From assembly GCA_050951465.1 (NCBI GenBank), contig JBMNJC010000004.1:7617-71616 (forward strand): a stretch of 64,000 nt of DNA. The letters are read 5' to 3'. Shown piece by piece: positions 36,734-45,533 of the stretch; the stretch's first letter is position 1, and every line of letters starts with the position of its first letter. A program made the position numbers and the translations under genes. Source of the stretch: JAAZHD01 sp012510895. Lineage in GTDB: Bacteria; Bacillota; Clostridia; Caldicoprobacterales; DTU083. Under the pieces are notes generated by a model. That model was given only the letters and a program-made list of their open reading frames with translations. It did not search any database and was not told the DNA's origin.

Positions 36734-37756
36734 ATGAGTAAGACGGTTAAAGGGTTGACACTGCCTCCAGGTTATTGCTCACCCCTTGATGTAAAAAACA
36801 CAGTAATAGCTATAAAACTTATTAAGGATTATTTTGAAACTCGACTGGCAAAAGAACTTAAACTGCAGCGTGTTTCCGCACCGCTTTTTGTTCGGCCTGA
36901 GTCCGGTTTGAACGATAACCTTAGCGGAGTAGAACGTCCGGTGTCTTTTGATGTAAAAGGAATTGGCGGCGCTCGTGTTGAGATTGTTCAATCCTTGGCA
37001 AAATGGAAGAGGATGGCGCTGAAACGGTATGGGTTTAAGGCCCCGGAAGGTTTGTATACTGATATGAATGCCATCAGGAGGGATGAAGACTTAGATAATC
37101 TGCACTCAATCTATGTGGATCAGTGGGATTGGGAAAAAATTCTTCTGAAGGAGGAAAGAACGGAAGAAACATTGCGCAAGGTTGTCAAAGGCATATTTAG
37201 GGTGTTTAAGGACTCCGAAAAATTTATTATAGAAAGATTTCCGGTTCTGGAAAGCTATTTACCGGAAAACATCACTTTCCTGGACACCCAGGAATTGGAA
37301 GATATGTATCCGGATTTAAGCCCGAAAGAAAGAGAAGATGCCATTACCAATAAACATAAGGCAGTATTCCTGATGAAGATCGGTGGTCGTCTGAAGTCCG
37401 GCATCCCACATGATGGCAGAGCACCTGACTACGATGACTGGGAACTCAACGGAGATATACTTTTCTGGTATCCTGTATTAAACAGAGCGTTTGAGGTATC
37501 TTCCATGGGCATTCGTGTGGATAAAGAAACCCTTAAAAAACAATTGTATCTTGCCAATTGTCCGGAAAGAATAAATTTAGAGTTTCATCAGGCATTATTA
37601 AAAGGAGAATTGCCGGATACTATTGGCGGCGGCATTGGACAATCAAGAATATGCATGTTTCTGCTTAATAAAGCGCATATCGGAGAAGTCCAGGCTTCGG
37701 TTTGGCCTTATGATATGTTGGAGGCATGCCAGGCAGCCAATATTAAACTCCTTTAG
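36734..37756 (+). CDS. asnA: Aspartate-ammonia ligase AsnA
   Basis: AsnA makes asparagine from aspartate, ammonia and ATP. The 340-residue protein belongs to the class II synthetase fold: FFETRLAKELKLQRVSAPLF (in part), NDNLSGVERPVSFDV, VEIVQSLAKWKRMAL, GLYTDMNAIRRDED, DQWDWEK, and the final GGGIGQSRICMFLL ATP-binding motif. ATG at 36734 follows AAAGGTGG. Nearby genes are unrelated; a 6-bp gap separates it from the convergent oxidoreductase gene. Confidence 0.95.
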   Translation: MSKTVKGLTLPPGYCSPLDVKNTVIAIKLIKDYFETRLAKELKLQRVSAPLFVRPESGLNDNLSGVERPVSFDVKGIGGARVEIVQSLAKWKRMALKRYGFKAPEGLYTDMNAIRRDEDLDNLHSIYVDQWDWEKILLKEERTEETLRKVVKGIFRVFKDSEKFIIERFPVLESYLPENITFLDTQELEDMYPDLSPKEREDAITNKHKAVFLMKIGGRLKSGIPHDGRAPDYDDWELNGDILFWYPVLNRAFEVSSMGIRVDKETLKKQLYLANCPERINLEFHQALLKGELPDTIGGGIGQSRICMFLLNKAHIGEVQASVWPYDMLEACQAANIKLL

Positions 37757-37762
37757 CATGTA

Positions 37763-39301
37763 TTAATCTACCCGCTTATTTAGTGGTCCTTGGGCTGGAC
37801 CTTCAAGCACTTCTCCTTCGTAAGAAAATCGGGAGCCGTGACAGGGACAGTCCCAAGAGAGCTCAGCGGCGTTCCACTGCAACTCACAACCCATATGAGT
37901 ACAGGTAGTATCTACCATGTGAAGCTGACCATTCATATCCCTGTACACACCAATCTTCTCACCATCAGAATCAATAATTCTGGCTTCGCCTACCAGAATC
38001 TCTTTTGTATTTTCTTCAGCCGGAGATAATTTACTTTTTATCAAATGTTTAGCGACGTTGATATTTTCTTTGATAAACTTTCCTGCTGATGCGCCTGGTT
38101 TCCAGCGGGATGGCAGAAATACAGGCGCCCATTCATTTTCTTGACATAAAATGTAATCTCGTAATATCATGGCTGCTGCAGTGGCATTAGTCATCCCCCA
38201 TTTACGAAAACCTGTAGCAACATAGATACCGGGGTCTTTAGAGTTTAGAGGGCCTATATAGGGAACCTCATCCATAGTAGTGTAGTCTTGGGCAGACCAG
38301 CGGAATAGAACTTCTTTTACCTGAAAATGTTCGTTTGCAGTTTTCAATAGATTATGATAATGTGATCTGGTATCTTCTCCCTGACCGGTCTTATGATGGT
38401 CGCCGCCTATTATAACCAATTCTTTTCCATGGTCCATTGGCTGAGATCGAAAAGAACGAACAGGCTCTTCTGCTGATATGTACATTCCAACAGGAAAATG
38501 TTCCGAAATGGTAATGCCTAACGCATAGGAGCGTTCCGGATAAATTCTGGCAAAATACATTCCATTACCATCATAAAAAGGATAGTGGGTTGCTATGATA
38601 ATATTTGGTGCCTTTACCTGAAAACCGGTACTGGTAGTTACTATGTTACCTGATTGGGTTTGAATATCTACAGCTTTTGTGTTTTCCAGCAGAAAGCTGC
38701 CGTTGCCTGGAATCTGTGCAGCTAAGGCATTAAGGTATTTAAGAGGATGGAACTGTGCTTGATTATCAAAACGCAATGCCGCCTTTACAGGAAAAGGCAA
38801 TGGAATTTCTTCCGAATAAACAGCAGCAAAACCTAATTCAAAAGCTGCATTTGCTTCTTCCTCAATTTGCCTGATATAGTTTTCATCCTGAGTATAGACA
38901 TATGCAGGTTGCCATGAAAAATCGCATTCAATATTATTCTGCTGTATTATGGTATCAATTGCTGAAATGGCAGCTTGATTCGCTTTAGCATATTGTTCAG
39001 CGCCTTCCTTGCCCATTTTGCTTTTAATAATATGGTATATAATATCATGCTGAGCGGTTATCTTTGCAGTGGTATGACCTGTAGTTCCTTGCAGAATTCG
39101 GGAAGCCTCCAAAAGTGCTACTTTCAGCCCGCTTTGCTTAAGTAAAAACGCCGAGGTAATTCCCGTAATCCCGCCGCCAATAACGGCAACATCTACATTA
39201 AGATCACCTGTCAGCTGTTCGTATTGCGGAGATATTACTGATGATTGCCAATAGGATTCCGGCGATGCGGGTAATTCACGGCTCCATTCTTTTTCTTTCA
39301 T
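37763..39301 (-). CDS. FAD-dependent oxidoreductase with C-terminal Rieske domain
   Basis: This 512-residue fusion has a DAO-type flavoprotein (FAD motif VIGGGITGITSAF, Gly42-Gly47) and a C-terminal Rieske [2Fe-2S] domain. The cluster ligands are C467-T-H469 and C485-x2-H488. The two extra cysteines C472 and C487 (CTHMGC and CPCHGS) would form the disulfide seen in high-potential Rieske proteins. No signal peptide is visible, so it is probably cytosolic. The flavin half resembles glycine-oxidase-like and amine-oxidising members. The electron acceptor and substrate are unknown. Start ATG follows AAGGAGG. A Rieske protein is somewhat unexpected in an apparent anaerobe. Confidence 0.88.
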   Translation of the reverse strand: MKEKEWSRELPASPESYWQSSVISPQYEQLTGDLNVDVAVIGGGITGITSAFLLKQSGLKVALLEASRILQGTTGHTTAKITAQHDIIYHIIKSKMGKEGAEQYAKANQAAISAIDTIIQQNNIECDFSWQPAYVYTQDENYIRQIEEEANAAFELGFAAVYSEEIPLPFPVKAALRFDNQAQFHPLKYLNALAAQIPGNGSFLLENTKAVDIQTQSGNIVTTSTGFQVKAPNIIIATHYPFYDGNGMYFARIYPERSYALGITISEHFPVGMYISAEEPVRSFRSQPMDHGKELVIIGGDHHKTGQGEDTRSHYHNLLKTANEHFQVKEVLFRWSAQDYTTMDEVPYIGPLNSKDPGIYVATGFRKWGMTNATAAAMILRDYILCQENEWAPVFLPSRWKPGASAGKFIKENINVAKHLIKSKLSPAEENTKEILVGEARIIDSDGEKIGVYRDMNGQLHMVDTTCTHMGCELQWNAAELSWDCPCHGSRFSYEGEVLEGPAQGPLNKRVD

Positions 39302-39485
39302 AATAAAGGCCCTCCTTAATTCAATTCATAGCAAAATTTGCATATCCTAAAATATTTTTCTGTAATTAAGCTTTAAATTATACATTTTGTTTCTCTTTCG
39401 CTTTTTAGGATATTAATAGTACAAAGAAATGCGTTTAGCATAAATTTTATATAAAACATAACGGAACAATGAGGTGGAAAAGTAA

Positions 39486-40292
39486 GTGGTATCCAAAAAA
39501 AATGTTGTCATACAGTATCTGTTTCATAGCGGTTTTGCTGTAGAATCAGGCAACTATTTATTGATATTTGATTATTTTGATTCATTTGCTGGAATTAGAA
39601 AAAAATCGGATGAAATCAGGTTGAATGCGTATTTCCTATATGAAGAGCTTTCTAATAAAATTAAATCATTTAAGTATCCCTTTGTTTTTGTCAGTCACAA
39701 CCATTACGACCATTTTAGTCCGATTGTTTTTGAATGGATAAAACTTAATCCTAATCTAACCTACATATTAAGCAATGATATTCAACTTATAGAAAAGGAT
39801 AAATTTAAATGGTCGGAAATCGATTGCATTAAGATGTCACCATATCAAAGCACCAGAAAGGACGGACTGGATATTACCACCTTTGGCTCAACAGATATAG
39901 GCGTATCTTTTTATGTGGGATTAAATGGACTTAAACTTTTTCATGCAGGAGATCTAAACTGGTGGCACTGGGCTGATGAATCAACTGAAGATGAATTGGA
40001 AGAAGAAGAAAAAAAGTTTAAAGAAGAAGTAGCCAGGATAGAAGGAAACCCTATTGATATAATGTTCTTTCCTGTGGATCCAAGGCTTGGAGACTATTAT
40101 TGGCTAGGGGGATCATATATGATAGAAGTATTCAAACCCGGTTTATTTGTCCCCATGCACTTTGCTGAGAATACAGATATAATCCGTAAATTTGTTGACA
40201 GAATGAAAAAGCATAAAGTACCTATATTTGCAATTAACCAAATAGGCCAGTATTATAATTATGATTTAGGTGTCAAAAGCCCTAATAAATGA
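39486..40292 (+). CDS. MBL-fold metallo-hydrolase
   Basis: This 268-residue beta-lactamase-fold protein resembles the UlaG-like and RNase Z-like group. It has SHNHYDHF (the HxHxDH metal motif), LFHAGDLNWWHW (second metal site His/Asp), DIMFFPVDPRLGDYYWLG and VPMHFAEN (C-terminal metal His), so the site is complete. Start is GTG, 8 nt after GAGGTGG. The last nine codons lie in the first copy of a 28-bp tandem duplication next to an insertion sequence, so the original C-terminus may have changed. Substrate unknown. Confidence 0.82.
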   Translation: MVSKKNVVIQYLFHSGFAVESGNYLLIFDYFDSFAGIRKKSDEIRLNAYFLYEELSNKIKSFKYPFVFVSHNHYDHFSPIVFEWIKLNPNLTYILSNDIQLIEKDKFKWSEIDCIKMSPYQSTRKDGLDITTFGSTDIGVSFYVGLNGLKLFHAGDLNWWHWADESTEDELEEEEKKFKEEVARIEGNPIDIMFFPVDPRLGDYYWLGGSYMIEVFKPGLFVPMHFAENTDIIRKFVDRMKKHKVPIFAINQIGQYYNYDLGVKSPNK

Positions 40293-40316
40293 TTTAGGTG
40301 TCAAAAGCCCTAATAA
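40261..40316. repeat. Perfect 28-bp tandem duplication at the edge of the IS pair
   Basis: The unit 40261-40288 is repeated exactly at 40289-40316 and contains GGTGTCAAAAGC. The first copy carries the stop codon of the MBL gene; the second runs into the left end of the first IS copy. It may be an IS-mediated target duplication or replication slippage. Confidence 0.95.
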
Positions 40317-42156
40317 ATAATATTATCACCTTGCACCTTAAAAACTTAACACAAAGCCCATAAGAAGCCCAATATATAGTATAATAGAGATATACTATTG
40401 ATGGATACGAGAGGAAATTAACAATGTCTTTTGTCAAAAATGATTGTACCCAAATATCATTCAATGATAGCATGCTATCGCTTACTGAGAGAGAAAGAAA
40501 ATTTCTTGATAAATCCTGGGCAAAACCTTTTGCTGATAACATTTTTCCAGCAATAAAGGAAGATGATTTCGCTGTTCTATATAGTGATGTAGCCTCCCGC
40601 CCCAACACTCCTGTTAATATCATAATCGGCTCACTTATTCTAAAAGAACTTTTAGGATTAACCGATGATGAGGTCATGGAGTCTTTGATGTTTGATATAA
40701 GGTTCCAGTATGCTCTTCATACGACCAGTTTCAAGGAACAACCGTTAAGCGATAGAACGCTAAGTCGTTTTCGTGAAAGATGTTTGACTTACGAAGCCAT
40801 GACAGGGATCGATCTCATAAAGAACTGCATTACCAGCCTTTCTGCTCAGATTGCTGATATCATGGGAATTAATATTGCTTTAAAGCGAATGGACAGTATG
40901 ATGGTAGCGTCTAATATCAAGAAGCTCTCTCGTCTAGAATTACTGTACACTTGCGTAGCCAATTTTGTAAAACTTCTTCACAAGAATGACGATTATATAC
41001 CAACCGGAATGGAACACTATTGTGAAGCCGATGACTATAACAAGGTTATTTATCATACACGAAGCATGGATATCAGTGAGAAGATGGAGAAAGTCCTTTG
41101 TGACGCTTCTCTACTCGTGAAGAAATATGCTGGGCTCTATGATGAAAGCAGCGAATACCAGCTTCTAGTGCGTGTCATTGGCGAACAAACCATAGAGGAT
41201 GAAAATGGCTCATTAGTTCTAAAGGATAGAAACGATGAAACTATGGACTCTTCAATTCTTCAAAACCCTGCTGACTCAGACGCAACCTACAGATTTAAAT
41301 CTGGCAAACAGCATCGTGGATATGTTGCTAACCTTACCGAAGATATAGGTGAAAATGCAAGTATTATCTCTGATTATGATTATCAGGCTAATACTTATAG
41401 CGACAGCCAGTTTCTAAAAGACACTATAGAAAGGCTGGGTAAACAGGAAGAGACACTTACAATAGTAGCTGATGGCGCATATGGCGGCGAAGAAAATATT
41501 ACTATGGCAAAAGACAATAATATTAACCTTGTCACGACTAACTTTCAGGGAAAGAAACCTGAAGATATATTTGCCGAATTTGACTTCAGTCCCGACGGCA
41601 AAAAAGTTCTAAAATGTGCTGGTGGTCAAATACCAGCTACCAATAGTTACAACGCCAGGACGGAACAATGTCGCATTACACTGGATAAAGAAAAATGTAA
41701 CAGATGTCCGTACAAGGATCAGTGTAAACCGAAGTTTCATAAAACAAAGACTTCCAAAGTATTATCGTGGAAAACCACCTCAAGAGCTAAACAACTTCGG
41801 TACATGAAAACTTCAGAATTTATGGAGCTTGCGAAAATCCGTAATGGCATCGAATCTCTTCCATCAATACTTAGAAGAAAGTACCGTGTGGATGAAATGC
41901 CGGTTAGGGGAAGTCTGAAAACGAAGTTGTTCTTCGGTTTCAAAGTCGCAGCATTAAATTACAAGAAGCTACTGGATTATCTATCCGGTCTAGATAAATG
42001 CGCCTTGAAACTGGAATTTTGCTAGTAGTCCGAAGAGGATATTGCTCTTTATCAGTCTATAGAATTATCCCAGGGTAAAAATCTAGTTTTGTGTTAAATT
42101 TTCAAGGTGCAAATAGTGGTTCAGTTTACTAGTTGGTGTCTTTTGACACTCTAATC
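40312..42156 (+). mobile_element. IS1182-like insertion sequence, copy 1 (intact)
   Basis: This is a 1,845-bp unit that recurs immediately downstream. Near its ends, TTGCACCTTAAAAACTTAAC (40331 onward) is matched inversely near 42087-42112, with the outer TTGCACCTT identical. These imperfect inverted repeats of about 26 bp may be the true termini. The limits given are those of the duplicated unit, which carries 19 bp to the left and 44 bp to the right of the inverted repeats. A perfect GTGTC-TTTT-GACAC hairpin lies at the right end. It encodes one complete transposase. Confidence 0.82.
40424..42025 (+). CDS. IS1182 family transposase (copy 1)
   Basis: This 533-residue DDE transposase begins with a DUF772-like N-terminal domain (VLYSDVASRPNTPVNIIIGSL, in part, with SDRTLSRFRER). 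It continues with the catalytic Asp region VADGAYGGEEN and has a Cys-rich zinc-like segment (CNRCPYKDQCKPKF) before the final LAKIRNGIESLPSILRRKY block that holds the catalytic Glu. ATG 40424 has GAGAGG upstream and a TATAAT-like box in the leader. It is full length and presumably active. Confidence 0.92.
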   Translation: MSFVKNDCTQISFNDSMLSLTERERKFLDKSWAKPFADNIFPAIKEDDFAVLYSDVASRPNTPVNIIIGSLILKELLGLTDDEVMESLMFDIRFQYALHTTSFKEQPLSDRTLSRFRERCLTYEAMTGIDLIKNCITSLSAQIADIMGINIALKRMDSMMVASNIKKLSRLELLYTCVANFVKLLHKNDDYIPTGMEHYCEADDYNKVIYHTRSMDISEKMEKVLCDASLLVKKYAGLYDESSEYQLLVRVIGEQTIEDENGSLVLKDRNDETMDSSILQNPADSDATYRFKSGKQHRGYVANLTEDIGENASIISDYDYQANTYSDSQFLKDTIERLGKQEETLTIVADGAYGGEENITMAKDNNINLVTTNFQGKKPEDIFAEFDFSPDGKKVLKCAGGQIPATNSYNARTEQCRITLDKEKCNRCPYKDQCKPKFHKTKTSKVLSWKTTSRAKQLRYMKTSEFMELAKIRNGIESLPSILRRKYRVDEMPVRGSLKTKLFFGFKVAALNYKKLLDYLSGLDKCALKLEFC

Positions 42157-44000
42157 AATAAATAATATTATCACCTTGCACCTTAAAAACTTAACACAAA
42201 GCCCATAAGAAGCCCAATATATAGTATAATAGAGATATACTATTGATGGATACGAGAGGAAATTAACAATGTCTTTTGTCAAAAATGATTGTACCCAAAT
42301 ATCATTCAATGATAGCATGCTATCGCTTACTGAGAGAGAAAGAAAATTTCTTGATAAATCCTGGGCAAAACCTTTTGCTGATAACATTTTTCCAGCAATA
42401 AAGGAAGATGATTTCGCTGTTCTATATAGTGATGTAGCCTCCCGCCCCAACACTCCTGTTAATATCATAATCGGCTCACTTATTCTAAAAGAACTTTTAG
42501 GATTAACCGATGATGAGGTCATGGAGTCTTTGATGTTTGATATAAGGTTCCAGTATGCTCTTCATACGACCAGTTTCAAGGAACAACCGTTAAGCGATAG
42601 AACGCTAAGTCGTTTTCGTGAAAGATGTTTGACTTACGAAGCCATGACAGGGATCGATCTCATAAAGAACTGCATTACCAGCCTTTCTGCTCAGATTGCT
42701 GATATCATGGGAATTAATATTGCTTTAAAGCGAATGGACAGTATGATGGTAGCGTCTAATATCAAGAAGCTCTCTCGTCTAGAATTACTGTACACTTGCG
42801 TAGCCAATTTTGTAAAACTTCTTCACAAGAATGACGATTATATACCAACCGGAATGGAACACTATTGTGAAGCCGATGACTATAACAAGGTTATTTATCA
42901 TACACGAAGCATGGATATCAGTGAGAAGATGGAGAAAGTCCTTTGTGACGCTTCTCTACTCGTGAAGAAATATGCTGGGCTCTATGATGAAAGCAGCGAA
43001 TACCAGCTTCTAGTGCGTGTCATTGGCGAACAAACCATAGAGGATGAAAATGGCTCATTAGTTCTAAAGGATAGAAACGATGAAACTATGGACTCTTCAA
43101 TTCTTCAAAACCCTGCTGACTCAGACGCAACCTACAGATTTAAATCTGGCAAACAGCATCGTGGATATGTTGCTAACCTTACCGAAGATATAGGTGAAAA
43201 TGCAAGTATTATCTCTGATTATGATTATCAGGCTAATACTTATAGCGACAGCCAGTTTCTAAAAGACACTATAGAAAGGCTGGGTAAACAGGAAGAGACA
43301 CTTACAATAGTAGCTGATGGCGCATATGGCGGCGAAGAAAATATTACTATGGCAAAAGACAATAATATTAACCTTGTCACGACTAACTTTCAGGAAAGAA
43401 ACCTGAAGATATATTTGCCGAATTTGACTTCAGTCCCGACGGCAAAAAAGTTCTAAAATGTGCTGGTGGTCAAATACCAGCTACCAATAGTTACAACGCC
43501 AGGACGGAACAATGTCGCATTACACTGGATAAAGAAAAATGTAACAGATGTCCGTACAAGGATCAGTGTAAACCGAAGTTTCATAAAACAAAGACTTCCA
43601 AAGTATTATCGTGGAAAACCACCTCAAGAGCTAAACAACTTCGGTACATGAAAACTTCAGAATTTATGGAGCTTGCGAAAATCCGTAATGGCATCGAATC
43701 TCTTCCATCAATACTTAGAAGAAAGTACCGTGTGGATGAAATGCCGGTTAGGGGAAGTCTGAAAACGAAGTTGTTCTTCGGTTTCAAAGTCGCAGCATTA
43801 AATTACAAGAAGCTACTGGATTATCTATCCGGTCTAGATAAATGCGCCTTGAAACTGGAATTTTGCTAGTAGTCCGAAGAGGATATTGCTCTTTATCAGT
43901 CTATAGAATTATCCCAGGGTAAAAATCTAGTTTTGTGTTAAATTTTCAAGGTGCAAATAGTGGTTCAGTTTACTAGTTGGTGTCTTTTGACACTCTAATC
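42157..44000 (+). mobile_element. IS1182-like insertion sequence, copy 2 (head-to-tail with copy 1)
   Basis: This is a direct repeat of the preceding unit with no spacer. The offset is exactly 1,845 bp until 43393, after which it is 1,844 because one G is missing. No other difference was noticed on reading. Inverted-repeat ends lie at 42176 and 43956. Confidence 0.85.
42269..43869 (+). pseudogene. IS1182 family transposase (copy 2), one-base frameshift
   Basis: The gene matches copy 1 up to residue about 375, where CAGGGAAAG of copy 1 reads CAGGAAAG at 43391. The deletion shifts the frame and the first part stops at 43456. The original frame resumes, with its last open part starting at 43648 and ending at 43869. 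The protein would lack the zinc-like segment and the C-terminal catalytic Glu, so this copy would need transposase from copy 1. A sequencing or assembly error in the repeat is also possible. Confidence 0.85.
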
Positions 44001-44041
44001 ATAATTATATAACTAAATAAGAGTGAATGGAGGAATTGATC

Positions 44042-44410
44042 ATGCAATTTACTTTTTCACACAATAATCTGAATGTACTAAATTTGGAAAAGAGTCTGGA
44101 ATTCTACAAGGAAGCATTAGGACTCAAAGAAGTGCGCAGAAAGGAAGCGTCAGACGGAAGTTTTATTTTGGTTTTTCTGGGAGATGGAGTTACAAACCAT
44201 ACCTTGGAACTAACCTGGCTGAGAGATTGGGAGAAACCCTATGACTTGGGGGATAATGAATTTCATCTGGCATTTGAGGTTGATGATTTTGAAAAAGCAA
44301 AGGAACATCATGAAAAAATGGGCTGTATTTGCTATGATAACAAGAAAATGGGCATTTATTTTATAGAAGATCCTGATGGATACTGGTTGGAGATTATACC
44401 AAAGAGATAA
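44042..44410 (+). CDS. Glyoxalase/VOC family protein (lactoylglutathione lyase-like)
   Basis: This 122-residue vicinal-oxygen-chelate protein has two beta-alpha-beta3 modules. Likely metal ligands of the glyoxalase I type are present: His in FSHNNLNV, Glu in HTLELTW, His in NEFHLAFEV and Glu in WLEIIPK. LEKSLEFYKEALGLKEVRR is the first-module signature (in part). A glyoxalase I role in methylglyoxal detoxification is likely but not certain. ATG at 44042 follows GGAGG. It lies just after the IS pair, which probably supplies no natural operon partner. Confidence 0.82.
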   Translation: MQFTFSHNNLNVLNLEKSLEFYKEALGLKEVRRKEASDGSFILVFLGDGVTNHTLELTWLRDWEKPYDLGDNEFHLAFEVDDFEKAKEHHEKMGCICYDNKKMGIYFIEDPDGYWLEIIPKR

Positions 44411-44469
44411 TAAGTATGTTTTCTTCAAAACACCTTCTGAACAGAAATACATTAATGGAGGTAGTATAA

Positions 44470-44847
44470 ATGGTATTTCGGCCATCGCTTAGACGTTATG
44501 ATTCAATGAATTTCAATCGTTGCGGGAAAAGCGGTTTAAAACTGCGAAGATGAAAGAGTTGGTTCCATTGTTTATTCCCTCAGGCGTAGGGGCTTTTAAC
44601 TGATAAATATCTGAGAGGCATACCAGAAGACTCAAGGGCAGTAAAACCACATGTTAACTTAAGGGAAAGAGTTACACCTGAATTGTTAAATATAAATGGC
44701 CATCTTTTGGATACTATGAGAACAGAGAATTACCTCTATGTAATAGGAGCCAGTAAACCATCCCAAATTGAGAGCAATGTAGATGCATTGTATAATTTGA
44801 ACTTTACTAAGGAGGAATTAGAACAAATTGATAAAAATTTAAAATAG
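44470..44847 (+). pseudogene. Aldo/keto reductase remnant with large internal deletion (YghZ-like)
   Basis: The start MVFRPSLRRYDSMNF then RCGKSGLKL matches the N-terminus of YghZ-type L-glyceraldehyde-3-phosphate reductases, after a GGAGG site. It then jumps directly to the C-terminal third: DERVGSIVYS, a stop in place of a Gln codon before GLLTDKYLRGIPEDSRAV, and VIGASKPSQIESNVDALYNL ending at TAG 44847. About 600 bp of the usual 1 kb are missing, and the junction is out of frame (TGA inside the first part). It is a decayed gene and cannot make an enzyme. Confidence 0.82.
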
Positions 44848-44889
44848 CATTATAAAGTCTATATAATATGCTGAATGCGTAAAATTACC

Positions 44890-44917
44890 ATTGACGAATT
44901 TGTTGGTATAGGTATAA
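44890..44917 (+). promoter_or_regulatory. Promoter of the 6S RNA candidate
   Basis: TTGACG at 44890 and a perfect TATAAT at 44912 are separated by 16 bp. The expected start is near 44924, just ahead of the structured RNA. Confidence 0.75.
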
Positions 44918-44923
44918 TGAGAA

Positions 44924-45120
44924 TATAAGAAAATTAAACGTTTCTGAGATATACGCCGGTTTCTATTTTGAACCTACGTAATGTAAAAGGGAGTTCTATA
45001 AAGATATTGGATACCAGGCCCTCAGCGGACTTGTTAAGGCAGGGGAAGGTAGAAGATATCTTGCGAACACCCACCTATCCGAGGATAGGTGTCAAAATAG
45101 AGACAACGATATCTCGGATA
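44924..45120 (+). ncRNA. ssrS: 6S RNA (ssrS) candidate
   Basis: A transcript of about 200 nt folds like 6S RNA, which binds sigma-A RNA polymerase and lowers transcription in stationary phase. Closing stem: TCTGAGATAT (44943-44952) with ATATCTCGGA (45109-45118). Second stem: TCTATTTTGA (44962-44971) with TCAAAATAGA (45092-45101), perfect. A perfect 9-bp hairpin (CACCTATCC/GGATAGGTG, 45072-45091) lies on the 3' side of the central bubble, as in Firmicutes 6S RNAs. A terminal stem begins AAGATAT (45001) with ATATCTT (45056). TTTTGAACCTAC and GGGAGTTCTAT resemble clostridial 6S sequences from memory. It has its own promoter and no open frame. A covariance-model search would settle the family. 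Confidence 0.75.
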
Positions 45121-45160
45121 TTAAAAATATGAATTATTCTTAGTCAAATTGTCAAAGTTT

Positions 45161-45199
45161 TAAGGGGATATGCCAATGGACACGTCCCCTTATATTTTA
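45161..45199. terminator. Hairpin between 6S RNA and the small minus-strand gene
   Basis: TAAGGGGA pairs with TCCCCTTA, followed on the plus strand by TATTTTA. It may end plus-strand transcription, or the 45210-45344 gene on the minus strand. Confidence 0.5.
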
Positions 45200-45209
45200 G
45201 CTTGCTATT

Positions 45210-45344
45210 TTATTTTTTATTTGCCTGTTTATTGTCATATCCCTTTGCGAATTGTTCAGAAGCATTTTCACCTAATTGGTCATTGTAGAAGGCAGTTTGT
45301 TGTTTATTGGATTTTTTGCTTTTCTCTTTTTTGTTTTTTGGCAT
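45210..45344 (-). CDS. Small Lys-rich protein of unknown function (44 residues)
   Basis: A short minus-strand gene reads MPKNKKEKSKKSNKQQ, then TAFYNDQLGENASEQFAKGY and a Lys-ending tail. AAAGGAG lies 7 nt before the ATG, and TATACT about 30 bp further upstream could be its -10 box. The basic N-terminus could bind nucleic acid; the size and composition recall small spore proteins, but I do not recognise a family. The plus-strand reading of this DNA gives a Cys/Phe-rich peptide without a good site and is rejected. Confidence 0.55.
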   Translation of the reverse strand: MPKNKKEKSKKSNKQQTAFYNDQLGENASEQFAKGYDNKQANKK

Positions 45345-45533
45345 TTTATTGCTCCTTTCAATTTTTCTGCCTTTAGTATAACCGGTTATATTTTTAGTAT
45401 CCCTAATAGGTAGAAATCTATAGCCAAGTTGACTACTTGAGTTTCCGCAGATTTATCCATACCACCTGATTTTAGAGAGACTAGTTATCCACAACTTTAT
45501 AAAAATGCTTAAAATATAAGGAATCTTCCCCTC

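Noticed and set aside
40312..44000. CRISPR-like or phage-like interpretation of the repeats
   Set aside because: Repeats are one long IS unit duplicated, with no short regularly spaced units, cas genes or phage genes.
45170..45376. Plus-strand open frame giving a 68-residue Cys/Phe-rich peptide
   Set aside because: It has no ribosome binding site and is the antisense of the better supported Lys-rich gene at 45210-45344.
45485..45493. Perfect DnaA-box-like sequence TTATCCACA
   Set aside because: A single box, not in a cluster and not next to dnaA or dnaN; not enough for an origin.
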